Assembly (NCBI GenBank): GCA_039707465.1
Contig: CM077643.1
Location: 47,834,605-47,898,604, forward strand
DNA from: Rhabdophis nuchalis
Taxonomy: Eukaryota; Chordata; Lepidosauria; Squamata; Natricidae
Direction of reading: 5' to 3'
Length of the DNA: 64,000 nt
How positions within the stretch are numbered: the stretch's first letter is position 1; every line of letters begins with the position of its first letter. This document shows, one piece after another, positions 54,892 to 64,000 of this stretch. A program made the position numbers and the translations under genes. The notes under the pieces are model-generated. The model did no database searches, was not told the origin of the DNA, and was given only the letters and a program-made list of their open reading frames with translations.

Positions 54892-57150
54892 GTGATCTGG
54901 GTACAGGGTGATCTGGGTACAGGGGACATAGACATCATACCCTTGTCATGGTCAGACCACTCACTTCTCCGACTCGACTTTCCGACCGCTGCTCCCCTCC
55001 GCGGGGAGGCGGAACCAGAGTTACCAATCTGGTACCGCCCCAGGCGCTTGATGGACCCGGATGGGTTCCAGACAGCGCTTGGGCCATTTCCTGTATCCCT
55101 GACCCGCGCCCCGATGGAGGACCTCACGGCCGCATGGAATAGTGCGGCCGTGGGAGCCTTGGATCGGGTCGCGCCCTTGCGGCCTCTCTCGCGGCGGCGA
55201 ACCACCCTGGCTCCTTGGTTTACTGAGGGGCTGCGGGTGATGAAACGCCGCAAGAGATGCCTAGAGAGAAGATGGAGGGCTAGCCGCTCTGAATCTGACC
55301 GGACACAGGTGAGAGCCCATTTACGGACTTACATTGTGGCGCTGAGGGTGGCCAAACGTCATCATTGCGCCACCCTCATAGCATCCGCAGAAAACCGCCC
55401 TGCCGCCCTGTTTAGGGTGACCCGTTCCCTCCTTCAACAGAGGGAGCGGGAAGCCCCGTTACAGGGTAGGGCAGAGGAATTTGTGATTTTTCTGCAGGAG
55501 AAAACCGCCCAGATACAGAGTGAGCTAGCCACCATTCATGGCCCAGTGGGATGCCACGAGGGAGATCTTGTTTGGGAGGAGTTTGACCCCGTTACTTCCG
55601 AGGATATGGACAGGTTACGTGGGCGACTGCGAGCCACCACATGTTCATTGGACCCGTGCCCCTCCTGGCTTGTACTGGCATCCTGGGAGGTGACACGAGG
55701 CTGGCTCCAAGAGGTCATCAACGCATCCTTGAGTGAGGGTTCCTTGCCTGCCTCCCTAAAAGAGGCTATGGTGAGGCCCCTCCTCAAGAAGCCCTCTTTG
55801 GACCCAGCTCTTTTGAACAACTACCGTCCAGTCTCCAACCTTCCCTTCTTGGCGAAGGTTGTTGAGAGTGTGGTGGCACAACAGTTTCCCCGTCACCTGG
55901 AGGAAGTTGACTATCTAGATCCGCGCCAGTCCGGCTTTCGGCCCGGGCATAGCACCGAGACGGCATTGGTCGCGTTGGTAGATGATCTCTGGAGGGCCAG
56001 AGATGGGGGATGTTCTTCCATCCTGGTCCTATTAGACCTCTCAGCGGCTTTCGATACCATCGACCATGGTATCTTATTGCATCGGCTGGGGGGGTTGGGG
56101 GTGGGAGGCACCGTGTTGCGGTGGTTCTCCTCCTACCTCTCTGGCCGATCGCAATTTGTGCGTGCAGGAGAGCAGAGGTCGACCCCGAGACCACTCACAT
56201 GTGGAGTGCCTCAGGGGTCGGTCCTCTCGCCTCTCCTGTTTAACGCATATATGAAGCCGCTGGGTGAGATCATCCGTGGTTTTGGGGTAGAGTACCACCT
56301 GTACGCTGACGACACCCAGCTGTACATATCTACCCCAAACCACCCCAACGATGCCGTAGCGGTGATGTGCCAGTGCCTGGAAGCCGTGCGGATCTGGATG
56401 GGAAGTAACGGACTTAGGCTCAACCCGACCAAGACCGAGTGGCTGTGGTTTCCGGCTGCCCGATTCAACCAGCTTTCTCCAACGCTGGCCATAGGGGGCG
56501 AACATCTTGCCCCTGTGGATGGGGCGCGCAATTTGGGTGTCCTCCTGGATACCCGGCTGTCTATGGAAGAGCAAGTGACAGCCGTGGCCAGGAGGGCGTT
56601 TTACCAGGTTTGCCTGGTTCGCCAATTGCGCCCCCTATTGGATCGGGACGCCCTTCGCACAGTCACTCATGCCCTCGTGACATCCCGACTGGACTATTGT
56701 AACTCTCTCTACATGGGGCTCCCCTTGAGGTGCACCCGGAGGCTTCAGTTAGTTCAGAATGCAGCCGCGCGAGCAATTATGGGCACCTCTAGATTTGCCC
56801 ATGTAACACCGCTCTTGCGCGAGCTGCACTGGCTACCTGTCGTCTTCCGGGTGCGCTTCAAGGTGTTAGTCATCATCTTCAAAGCGCTCCATGGCTCGGG
56901 ACCTAGCTATCTGCGAGATCGGATCCTGCCCCACACATCCTCACGACCGATTCGCTCCCACAGAGAGGGGCTTCTCCGGGTGCCGTCCACTAGACTTTGT
57001 CAGCGGGCGACGCCCAGGGGAAGGGCGCTCTCTGTGGCGGGCCCGGCCCTCTGGAACGACCTTCCCCCTGATATTAGAACGACCACCGACCTCCGCTCCT
57101 TCCGTGTAAAACTGAAGACCCATCTCTTTCGACTGGCCGGCCTTGAATAG
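54892..57150 (+). CDS. L2 endonuclease C-terminus plus reverse transcriptase, long open frame
   Basis: 752 codons without interruption. Residues about 16-30 retain the end of the endonuclease (PLSWSDHSLL). The reverse transcriptase follows: [10 protein letters not shown] near 309, [14 protein letters not shown] near 345, [15 protein letters not shown] near 379, [13 protein letters not shown] near 437, and the catalytic YADD of [10 protein letters not shown] near 469. The C-terminal region has [15 protein letters not shown] near 598 and [14 protein letters not shown] near 713, ending LAGLE. The first few codons come from the flanking CR1 and the duplicated 16-mer, so the ATG is not native. Most of the endonuclease is missing, so the product would not be autonomous. 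It is opposite in sense to KTN1. Confidence 0.88.
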   Translation: MIWVQGDLGTGDIDIIPLSWSDHSLLRLDFPTAAPLRGEAEPELPIWYRPRRLMDPDGFQTALGPFPVSLTRAPMEDLTAAWNSAAVGALDRVAPLRPLSRRRTTLAPWFTEGLRVMKRRKRCLERRWRASRSESDRTQVRAHLRTYIVALRVAKRHHCATLIASAENRPAALFRVTRSLLQQREREAPLQGRAEEFVIFLQEKTAQIQSELATIHGPVGCHEGDLVWEEFDPVTSEDMDRLRGRLRATTCSLDPCPSWLVLASWEVTRGWLQEVINASLSEGSLPASLKEAMVRPLLKKPSLDPALLNNYRPVSNLPFLAKVVESVVAQQFPRHLEEVDYLDPRQSGFRPGHSTETALVALVDDLWRARDGGCSSILVLLDLSAAFDTIDHGILLHRLGGLGVGGTVLRWFSSYLSGRSQFVRAGEQRSTPRPLTCGVPQGSVLSPLLFNAYMKPLGEIIRGFGVEYHLYADDTQLYISTPNHPNDAVAVMCQCLEAVRIWMGSNGLRLNPTKTEWLWFPAARFNQLSPTLAIGGEHLAPVDGARNLGVLLDTRLSMEEQVTAVARRAFYQVCLVRQLRPLLDRDALRTVTHALVTSRLDYCNSLYMGLPLRCTRRLQLVQNAAARAIMGTSRFAHVTPLLRELHWLPVVFRVRFKVLVIIFKALHGSGPSYLRDRILPHTSSRPIRSHREGLLRVPSTRLCQRATPRGRALSVAGPALWNDLPPDIRTTTDLRSFRVKLKTHLFRLAGLE

Positions 57151-57343
57151 TTCTCTCTGTCTTTTAACGATAAATTTTAATGGGTTTTTTAATTGTATTT
57201 TTAGCACGGGTAATTTATTTAATTCTATTTTAGTAATGTTTGTATTATTGTATATTGTTTTAATTATGCCTGTGCACCGCCCCGGGTCCCTGTGGGGAGA
57301 GGGTGCGGTTAATAAATTCTAATTTATTATTATTATTATTATT
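54896..57343 (+). mobile_element. L2 LINE copy G, 5'-truncated, antisense in KTN1 intron
   Basis: It inserted into a CR1 tail, with AAGTGA on both sides (54890-54895 and 57344-57349). The 3' UTR ends with TGCACCGCCCCGGGTCCC and an (ATT)n tail. At the 5' junction a 16-bp unit, TGATCTGGGTACAGGG, is present twice in tandem (54893-54924). It is the best preserved L2 here, with a 752-codon uninterrupted frame. Confidence 0.9.
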
Positions 57344-57570
57344 AAGTGACCATGGAGGTCTTCTAGTCCAACCACCTGCCCAAGGCAGGACCATCCTGGA
57401 TAAATGAATGTCCAATCTTTTTTTGAAAATCTACAGTAATGGAACATCCACAGTTCCAGAAGGCAAGCTGTTCCATTGACTAATTGCTCTCACTGTCAGG
57501 AAATTTCTGAGTAGGATCTCTCTTTAATGAGCTACTGTTGCTTCTTGTCCTGCTCTCAGATGCTCCAATC
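57344..57570 (-). mobile_element. CR1 LINE 3' end, target of L2 copy G
   Basis: CATGGAGGTCTTCTAGTCCA and GCAAGCTGTTCCATTGACTA are the CR1 3' UTR and C-terminal coding block. Its extreme 3' tip (TATAGAGCTGGAAGTGA) lies on the other side of the L2 at about 54880-54895. Confidence 0.8.
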
Positions 57571-57703
57571 AAGACAGAAGATCTCTGAGCAGGTGAAATG
57601 AATAAGTGTTAAGTTTGCTTCTTTGGTCAAGGAGTTTTTTTCTTAATTGGGTAATGCTTTTCAGAAGCATTTTCCTATCAACTCTCAAAAAATTCACTTA
57701 ACC

Positions 57704-57792
57704 CAGAGGTGTCAAACTGGTGGCCCGAGTGGTTTTGCGAAAGGGAAAATAGTCCTGATATGTCACGTGACGACGCATGTTTGACACCCCTG
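57704..57792. mobile_element. hAT MITE in KTN1 intron, 89 bp
   Basis: It starts CAGAGGTGTCAAACTGGTGG and ends CATGTTTGACACCCCTG. ACTTAACC at 57696-57703 and 57793-57800 is a perfect 8-bp duplication. Confidence 0.9.
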
Positions 57793-58277
57793 ACTTAACC
57801 AATTAGAAAATACCTCATTTTCTTCTTCTGAAATTTGTTTAGTGAGATGCTCTCAGATACCTCCAAAAACTTTTTCTCATATAAAAGGGAGAATAAAATG
57901 TCCCTCTGACTATCCCCTGAAAATCCACCTGCTCTTACTGCTGGAGGAAAGAGGCTAAAGAGGATGCCTGAGATATACATATTCATTTAAAACATTTGTG
58001 TTTCACTTCACATCGAAATAAGAGTGTTTTATAGTAGAATTCAAACATTAAAAAATTTCAGGTTAAAACAACTGATAAAAGTGTACATTAAAACATGATA
58101 GACGGTGAAAGAAATCCTCTAGACATGCTGGACTGCAGCTCCTATGGGCTCCACAGGCCATGCTGAGGAAAATGGGGCTGAAGTCAAGGAATCTTCTAGG
58201 ACGAGAACACTTGGGACGCAAGCAGTTCTTCCTTCAACATCCTCTGTCCAAAGGTTATTCTAGAAGGAGTTACTTAC

Positions 58278-58368
58278 ATTGTTCTTTTGCCTCTGTTGCT
58301 CCACTGCAAGTTTCAAGGAACCCAACTCGTTTTGAAGGCTGGTGTTTTCTTGTTCTTTCCCAGAAATG
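58278..58368 (-). CDS. KTN1: KTN1 coiled-coil exon (91 nt)
   Basis: Acceptor GATTTAG, donor AAT/GTAAGTAAC. The first base completes a codon split after the 60118-60155 exon. It encodes ISGKEQENTSLQNELG then SLKLAVEQQRQKNN. The intron downstream contains L2 copy G. Confidence 0.87.
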
Positions 58369-58491
58369 CTAAATCCATACAAGAAAAGGCAAAGTCACAG
58401 CCATGTAGAAGGGAGTAAGAGGGACTGTGAAGTACACTCCTGTTTTTGTGTCTTCAACAGAAAAGACAATTGACCTTCCCCCATCTATTGG

Positions 58492-58574
<83 letters not shown>

Positions 58575-58621
58575 CATCCATCCATCCATCCATCCATCCA
58601 TCCATCCATCCATCCATCCAT
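58492..58621. repeat. (TATC)n then (CATC)n microsatellite
   Basis: About 130 bp in two phases: ATCT units, then CATC units. It begins 124 bp upstream of the KTN1 exon at 58278-58368 in transcription order. The Ile-Tyr-Leu-Ser type frames through it are artefacts. Confidence 0.95.
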
Positions 58622-60117
58622 TCAGGATTCCACTTTGGATCATGAGAACTAGAAAATATACTCTTTTAAAAGTAGGTAGAGGAAGAATCCCATTTCTGAT
58701 GGATTCAGTTGAAAGAAAGAAGGAAGCAATTGCAAATTATTTTATGTTAATTATTCTTAATTTTTTCCTCTGCCTGTTATTTGCTAAAATATGTCTCTGC
58801 CTTCCAACAACAATTCTGTCAGATATAGAGTTTTCTTTCCTTAAAAAGTGCTGCAAACAGATGCAAAGTTTGGTTTCCAGTATAAATCATTTTTCTTCTC
58901 CCTACTGGCTGACTCTCCTTTCCAAGCTGTATCCAGTGAGGAGAGGCCATAAGGTTGCTATTCCATGCATCACCACTAAGTGTAGAAGGCAACATATCAT
59001 GCACCCCATAAGTACATCTTATTCTCATAGTACACCTGATTTTTTTCAAATTAAGACTATTTAGTGAGAATGCGGGAAATCTCTGAAATATGTTCTTTCC
59101 CTATCCACTTTTCTCCTTAACTGCCTTTTTCTAAAGAGTCATTTTGTGTCTAGAAGCCCAAATTAAAGTGACACCACAATTAATGGCAACTGTGCATTGA
59201 GTGATAAAGTTTCTCTTGATTTTAGCTTTCAGAGGATAAATTTCTCTTGATTTGATGTCTCCTTTAAGTAGAGATGTTTTGCATTCAGAATTGGTTTTAC
59301 ATGCCATCATGTTGATGCACAAATTGGATTAAGATCAAGGGAGACTCAAATTTAAATCTCTGTGTGCCTATTCTCTGGACAATTTTCAACAAATTACTCA
59401 ATTGTTTTACCTCACATGAGACAAACAACAACAGTTTATGATGATACACTGCAACATCACTTTGAGTGCAGAATACATTTTCCTAAAGGATATGAACTGT
59501 GCCATTATTCACAAGTAAATAAAATGAAAACTTTCTGCACCACTAAGAAACCAATGTCTCTTAACTGTTTACAATAAACATAAACAGGTCAAACTAGGAG
59601 TATTACAAGTGAATGTCAAATAGTCAACAATTTTTAAAGGGGCATAATTAAATGCCAAGGAGGTTATTTTTCCTCACACAAATTGTCAGAACAGCACAGA
59701 TGGGACAATATCTTTGTATTATATATCTAGATAGTCAAACGTAATCTTGATGTGCTTTTTTTTAAAACACTTTTTAAAATGTTTCATTTCAATGCAACAG
59801 ACCATGTCCAAGGAAACACAAATACAGTTATCATTGAAGATAAGTAATTTCTGTACAACTTGTATATTGTTTTTCAAGCAATGGTGTTCAAGGCCCTCAG
59901 CCATATATCAGCTTCATACCTCTTGGTACAAACTCTGCTGAGTTTGCAAGCTTTCCAGGATGTGCCAGTGAATTTAGACTATGAATACCCAAAGTAGCTG
60001 AATTGCTGAGGAAAGAGTAACTAATGAAGGAAAACAGGAATGAAACAATCCAGGAGAAGAATATTGTGGTTCATACACATGCAAAAGAGATGCTGAAATA
60101 AGTTAACAATAACTTAC

Positions 60118-60155
60118 AGCTGTGAAAGTTGCTCGATCCTGATAACCAAGGATTC
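60118..60155 (-). CDS. KTN1: KTN1 mini-exon (38 nt)
   Basis: Acceptor TGTTTCAG, donor CT/GTAAGTT. It encodes ESLVIRIEQLSQ plus two bases. Size and phase equal the mini-exon at 62213-62250. Confidence 0.82.
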
Positions 60156-60344
60156 CTGAAACAGAGGAGCACTTAAATCACTTAACTGAAATGCAGTGAA
60201 AACTTCCCCAGTTTTACCAGTATTTGACATGCAGCCATTTGCCACCTCAAGATTTTTCTCCATGCTTTTCCTAGGAGCCCAGAAGCCAAGCCATAAATTG
60301 CCCAAAAATAATTACAGCAACACTTATTGCAACATATGGATTAC

Positions 60345-60410
60345 CTTTAGACATTCATCTGTTTTTTGTACTAATGACACCACAGAAGACAGAGGTGTCC
60401 TTTCAATTTC
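60345..60410 (-). CDS. KTN1: KTN1 exon (22 codons)
   Basis: 66 nt, acceptor ACTACAG, donor AAG/GTAATCC, phase 0. It encodes EIERTPLSSVV then SLVQKTDECLK. Confidence 0.8.
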
Positions 60411-61019
60411 CTGTAGTTAATTTACTTCTGATAAGTTTAATTTTGAACTCTATGGTGTTCTAGGGCACCGCTGGGCAAGTAGCATTATGATGTGTCAGAA
60501 TGAGGGATCTTTTTTGTTGTTTAATTCTTTGGGGGAGGGGGAATTTGGGAAAATCAAAGAGCAAAATTGGGTTCTTAAGTATCTTAAACCTATGTGAGGC
60601 TCAAGACACATATTTTGCCCCTTTAAATGTGTCTAACAATAGGTAAAACCACCTCCTCCTCGTGTTATTGTTGTTGTATCGAGTTGTTACATTAGCCAGG
60701 AGACCACAATGCTATTGCAGAGTAATAGTTTGGCTGCCAATTTACCCATTGTGTTGTACGACACACTCACATGCTTCTCAAGTTATACTACAGGAGAATG
60801 AGCTGGCTTCACACGAGAAAGACAAGTGGCTCTTCCTGAAGCATCATCCTAAGACCCCTTCCTTCCCTGGAACCGTTTCATAAATGGGCACCTTAACCAG
60901 GAAAGTTCACAGCTGCCTGCACAGAGTACCAACTTGATTCTCCATCTAAGTGGCATCTATTTATTTACTCACATAGAAAATGCTTTCGAACTGTTAGGCG
61001 AGTGATGGGAACTAGAAGC

Positions 61020-61126
61020 TAAGGCGAGTGATGGGAACTCATCCCACCATGCAATGCTAGGACATGAACCGCTGGAACAGAGACCATCTCCAGTGTCATT
61101 AAGCCACTGAGCCACCATGTCTCTAA
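61020..61126 (-). mobile_element. tRNA-derived SINE head, old copy
   Basis: The minus strand shows TGGCTCAGTGGCTTAATG (A-box-like) and GCGGTTCATGTCCTAGCAT (B-box-like). It matches the head of the SINE at 2503-2877. An 18-bp unit, AGGCGAGTGATGGGAACT, is duplicated at its distal end (about 60998 and 61023). Confidence 0.65.
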
Positions 61127-61561
61127 AACCAACCTGATTTGAGGGGATGCTTATGAAGGAGTGAAATAGGTGTATAAGGTTTCTGTCATCTTGTATGATC
61201 CTGATCAGATTAAAATTCACACACAAACACCTATTTCACACATATGGTGAAGCAATGGAATTAAGAAAGAATGAAATTAAGGATGAAGGCCTGACAAAGG
61301 AGTGCTGCTGCAATTAAAATATTATTATTCTTGAAGTGCATGCTCTGACAGGAGTAAAATGATAGTATAGAAAGTAAGATCCATTATTCCAATAAATGGA
61401 CAGAAAATCCCTTCTCCTTATCTAGCCAAACATGAGACCTGGCAGATAGTAATTTCAATAGCTAACTGGTTTTATTCAAAGTGACTCCTAAGGCAGAGAG
61501 AATGCAATACATCTACTGTCTCATTTTTTAACTCTGTAAATTTAGTAATCTGGAGAAATAC

Positions 61562-61630
61562 CTGTTTGCCGTTTTCCTGCTTGATTTCTTGAATCTGTGC
61601 TCTCAATAACCTATTCTCTTCCTGTACAGC
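61562..61630 (-). CDS. KTN1: KTN1 exon (23 codons)
   Basis: 69 nt, acceptor CTTACAG, donor CAG/GTATTTC, phase 0. It encodes AVQEENRLLRAQ then IQEIKQENGKQ. The 81-bp intron to the next exon upstream is short. Confidence 0.85.
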
Positions 61631-61711
61631 CTGTAAGAGAGGATAATGTGTTAAATCTCTGTGCCCACTTCATAACACCCCTCCCGCTCCTCTTAAACCT
61701 GTCACAGGCAC

Positions 61712-61802
61712 CTGCAACTCTTTTCTTTGGTGAGCAACTTCTTTTCCCCTCTCGTCTAATAATGTTGCCATTTCTTGCACTTCTTCTTGTTTCTCTCTCA
61801 AT
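61712..61802 (-). CDS. KTN1: KTN1 coiled-coil exon (91 nt)
   Basis: Acceptor GTTCACAG, donor CAG/GTGCCTG. After one base completing a split codon it encodes LREKQEEVQEMATLL then DERGKEVAHQRKELQ. It is clearly similar to the exon at 62334-62424. Confidence 0.88.
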
Positions 61803-62212
61803 CTGTGAACATGGTTTAAAAATATTACTCATAAAAAAACAAAATGAACCCTTCATCAAATTACTCAAAACAGAATCTTTTAGTCAGCAAAGTCAGGGCT
61901 GAATGATATGAAAACATTTGTTATGACAGGATTGTTTTTCAAGTTTCCCAACTAATTGTAATTGTGATGCTTCTTTGACTGCTCTGGCAACCAACTGTGC
62001 CAGAAACTCTCATTGTTCATTTGAAGATTTGCTACCTTGATAAAGGAGCAAGTCTTCAAGAAAGAGGGCATCACCCAATACAAAAAGCTGTTCCAACCAA
62101 TACCAAGTACAATGAAATGTCTTTCTTTACACCCAACTACATCAAGAATTTCCCCAAGTCAAAATGTGGAAGGGTAGATAATAGTGGAAGAGATTCCACT
62201 TTGTTCACTTAC

Positions 62213-62250
62213 ACTGCCTCATGATCTTTAAGAGAAGTAGCCACAGAAAC
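62213..62250 (-). CDS. KTN1: KTN1 mini-exon (38 nt)
   Basis: Acceptor CTGCTAG, donor GT/GTAAGTG. It encodes VSVATSLKDHEA plus two bases that join the A of the next exon. The phase fit with both neighbours is the main evidence. Confidence 0.78.
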
Positions 62251-62333
62251 CTAGCAGGAAAGAGACAGGGGCAAATTAATGTGACAAAATATCTACGATC
62301 ACCTGCTGAGTTTTAAAGTTTCATCAACTATAC

Positions 62334-62424
62334 CTGAAGGCATTCTACATTCTTCGAAATCTCACTCTCCTTTTCTTTCAACAATACTTCTAGATTCTTC
62401 ACCCGTTCCTCTTTCTCCTTCAAT
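62334..62424 (-). CDS. KTN1: KTN1 coiled-coil exon (91 nt), first in window
   Basis: Acceptor TTTTACAG, donor CAG/GTATAG. After one split-codon base it encodes LKEKEERVKNLEVLL then KEKESEISKNVECLQ. The preceding exon, expected to end in phase 2, is outside the window or was not recognised. Confidence 0.87.
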
Positions 62425-63754
62425 CTGTAAAAGAGAACAAGACAAAAGTTACATTTGTGAGATGGGTGGCTATTTAAATAAATAAACATCAGACAATAAA
62501 TAAAAGCAACAGCAATTGTTGCACGTCTTCATAGACAAAAAAGCCAGATGCTGAATTCAGGGCATAATCACAAGGCCAGTAAAGTGGGTCAGCATCTCAC
62601 CAGAATACAAAGAACAGTAGGGTAAAAGCAAAGAAAAAGCAGTAAAACGAATAGTGTAAATAAGTAATTTGGAGAGTCCTCATGATGTCCAGTTAGGTAC
62701 TGAAAAACTAAGAAGAATTAACCTGGATTTGTATTTAGATGATAGATTCTTAGAAATAAAAGGGTTACAGTTTAGCCTGGAAAATTAAAAGAAAACTTTA
62801 AAAAAGGCAATGGCGATGCATTCAATTTACTGCCAGGGAAAGCACAAGAATGAACCCATGCTTGAAGGAAACTTTTTATCATTATTTTTAAAAAAGAAAA
62901 TAGAAAATAGAAGCTTAAACCCTTCTTGAACTGGATTTCACTGATATTTCAGTGATTTCATGTATTCTTTACCACTCTTATTAGCACAGTAGGCATACCA
63001 GACCTGGCAAGTACTCTTGAACTCTGATTGAGCAGTGACAGGGATGCTGCCTATCAGAAATCTGCTCTCTGTCCCTGGGATTTCTTAGAAATGATCGGAT
63101 GTGAGGGCCTGTGCACAGATTGGCTAGAAGGACCTGCTGAGATTTCTGTTGTACTGACTGCCTATTATGACTTTTATCAGCTTTGGCTGTATTTGGTGCT
63201 GGTTTGGGAGTTTTAGGGGTTACAGTCCTTGCATTCCTATAATTACAATGACCTGGAAGAGAAACATTGCACAGTTCAATGACTTTCTCAAGTAGCCTTG
63301 AGCCACTTACACATAATTATTGCTTTGAACACACAAATATGTATTAGATAGGGTTTTCATATCAGAGTAAATGAGATATTTGAATGAAGGACATTAACTT
63401 CTATCCTTTGCTGTATAGATCACTTCCTGAACAGGCTACAGGTTATGGCATTCCTGATTTCTGCAAGGGCAGAGCATCTATTAAGACGATCCACTCCTTG
63501 TATCTAATATATTCATAATTTTTTCAAACAGCACTAGGAGTTCCCATGACAACTTGCCAAGAGCTGTCTTGTGCATCTATTCTTATTTAGAGTGACTGGA
63601 TCCTTCAATGATAGAATTGTGGGACTATGCTAGTCTGGAAACCAATAGGGTAGAGTCTATTGTGAGAAATCCAGCACTTTGTGTCAAAATCTGGGATTCT
63701 TGTGAATTCATACAACTGATGAACTATAAAAGATGGTTTGTAGTATGAGCTATT
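62425..63754. other. KTN1 intron (probable), nothing recognised
   Basis: No exon with matching phase and splice sites was found. The next upstream exon should end in phase 2. No repeat family is identified. Confidence 0.4.
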
Positions 63755-64000
63755 CCACCATTGGATTAGATCCATGTCCCACTTGGCTTTTTGGGCAACC
63801 AGAGAACGTATGGCTGTATACAGCAGTTGTGTAATGTTTTATTGAAGGAGAATGTCAATGTCTTTAAAAGAGGTGGTGCTGCAGCCTCTCTTGGCATCTC
63901 TCCAGCCAGTCACACATGACATACTTTTCCTTCTTGTAGTACCTAATTTCCAGAAGACTAATTATCCTCATCAACAGCTAATTGCAATTGTTTTAATATC
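63755..64000 (+). mobile_element. Old L2 LINE fragment
   Basis: GGATTAGATCCATGTCCCAC decodes to LDPCP, followed by a TWLF-like stretch, as in the L2 tract [29 protein letters not shown] matches the L2 K-EAVV tract. It is more decayed than copies A-G and runs off the window. Confidence 0.5.

Larger units (their letters stand above)
39270..62424 (-). other. KTN1: Kinectin gene, 3' part (18 exons in window)
   Basis: Kinectin is a long coiled-coil protein anchored in the ER membrane by its N-terminus. It binds kinesin and supports ER and organelle positioning. The window holds the C-terminal third: 18 minus-strand exons, each with AG acceptor and GT donor, all phase-compatible, giving about 467 codons plus stop (1,405 coding nt). 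All exons encode heptad-rich Glu/Lys/Leu coiled coil. The run DLRKKNWKAMEALASTEKLL, ILQKLFPIVSLPSSL, GFEKAVREH, ADELHVMLQQECEKYK, EGILQRLQRSVEEEESKWK and RKLDDSYSEAVRQNEEL is what I recognise as kinectin rather than its paralogue RRBP1. The membrane anchor and promoter lie beyond 64000. Confidence is high for the gene, lower for the exact 3' end. Confidence 0.9.

Noticed and set aside
58427..58652. Ile-Tyr-Leu-Ser and Pro-Ser-Ile-His repeat frames
   Set aside because: They are the ATCT/CATC microsatellite read as protein.

Overview
This window is animal nuclear DNA, most likely from a squamate reptile and probably an advanced (colubroid-type) snake. It has small exons with GT-AG splice sites, dense nested non-LTR retrotransposons of the L2, CR1 and L1 types, many hAT-type MITEs, tRNA-derived SINEs, and a LINE tail that ends in an AATAG microsatellite. 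The taxonomic call is an inference from repeat content only.

One host gene is visible. From about 62.4 kb down to 39.3 kb the minus strand carries 18 consecutive, phase-compatible coding exons. They encode about 467 residues of coiled coil that I recognise as the C-terminal third of kinectin (KTN1), the ER-membrane kinesin-binding protein. The upstream exons lie beyond the right edge. The terminal exon, stop codon and a plausible poly(A) signal lie at 39.3-39.8 kb. Introns hold LINE, SINE and MITE insertions, two inverted repeats with hammerhead-ribozyme-like motifs, and a young L2 copy with a 752-codon open frame antisense to the gene.

The left 39 kb looks intergenic and has no host gene I can support. 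It is a graveyard of transposons. A near full-length L2 (9.15-13.8 kb) is split by an L1-type element that encodes ORF1 only. A second copy of that ORF1-only family (21.2-23.2 kb) sits in a LINE tail that also received an L2 and a hAT element. Further L2 copies lie at 5.6, 18-20.5, 26.4-27.2, 32-33.5 and 34.1-35.8 kb. A broken hAT transposase with a BED finger (25.9-28.5 kb, minus) has been hit by one L2 and three MITEs. Seven or more hAT-type MITEs keep perfect 8-bp target-site duplications, including three palindromic copies of exactly 135 bp.

The most unusual item is the ORF1-only L1 family. Two clearly diverged copies share the same layout: 5' region, ORF1, a 3' UTR of about 265 bp and an identical non-poly(A) 3' end. 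Both have target-site duplications and neither has ORF2. This resembles the HAL1 (half-L1) elements of mammals, here in a reptile-like genome.
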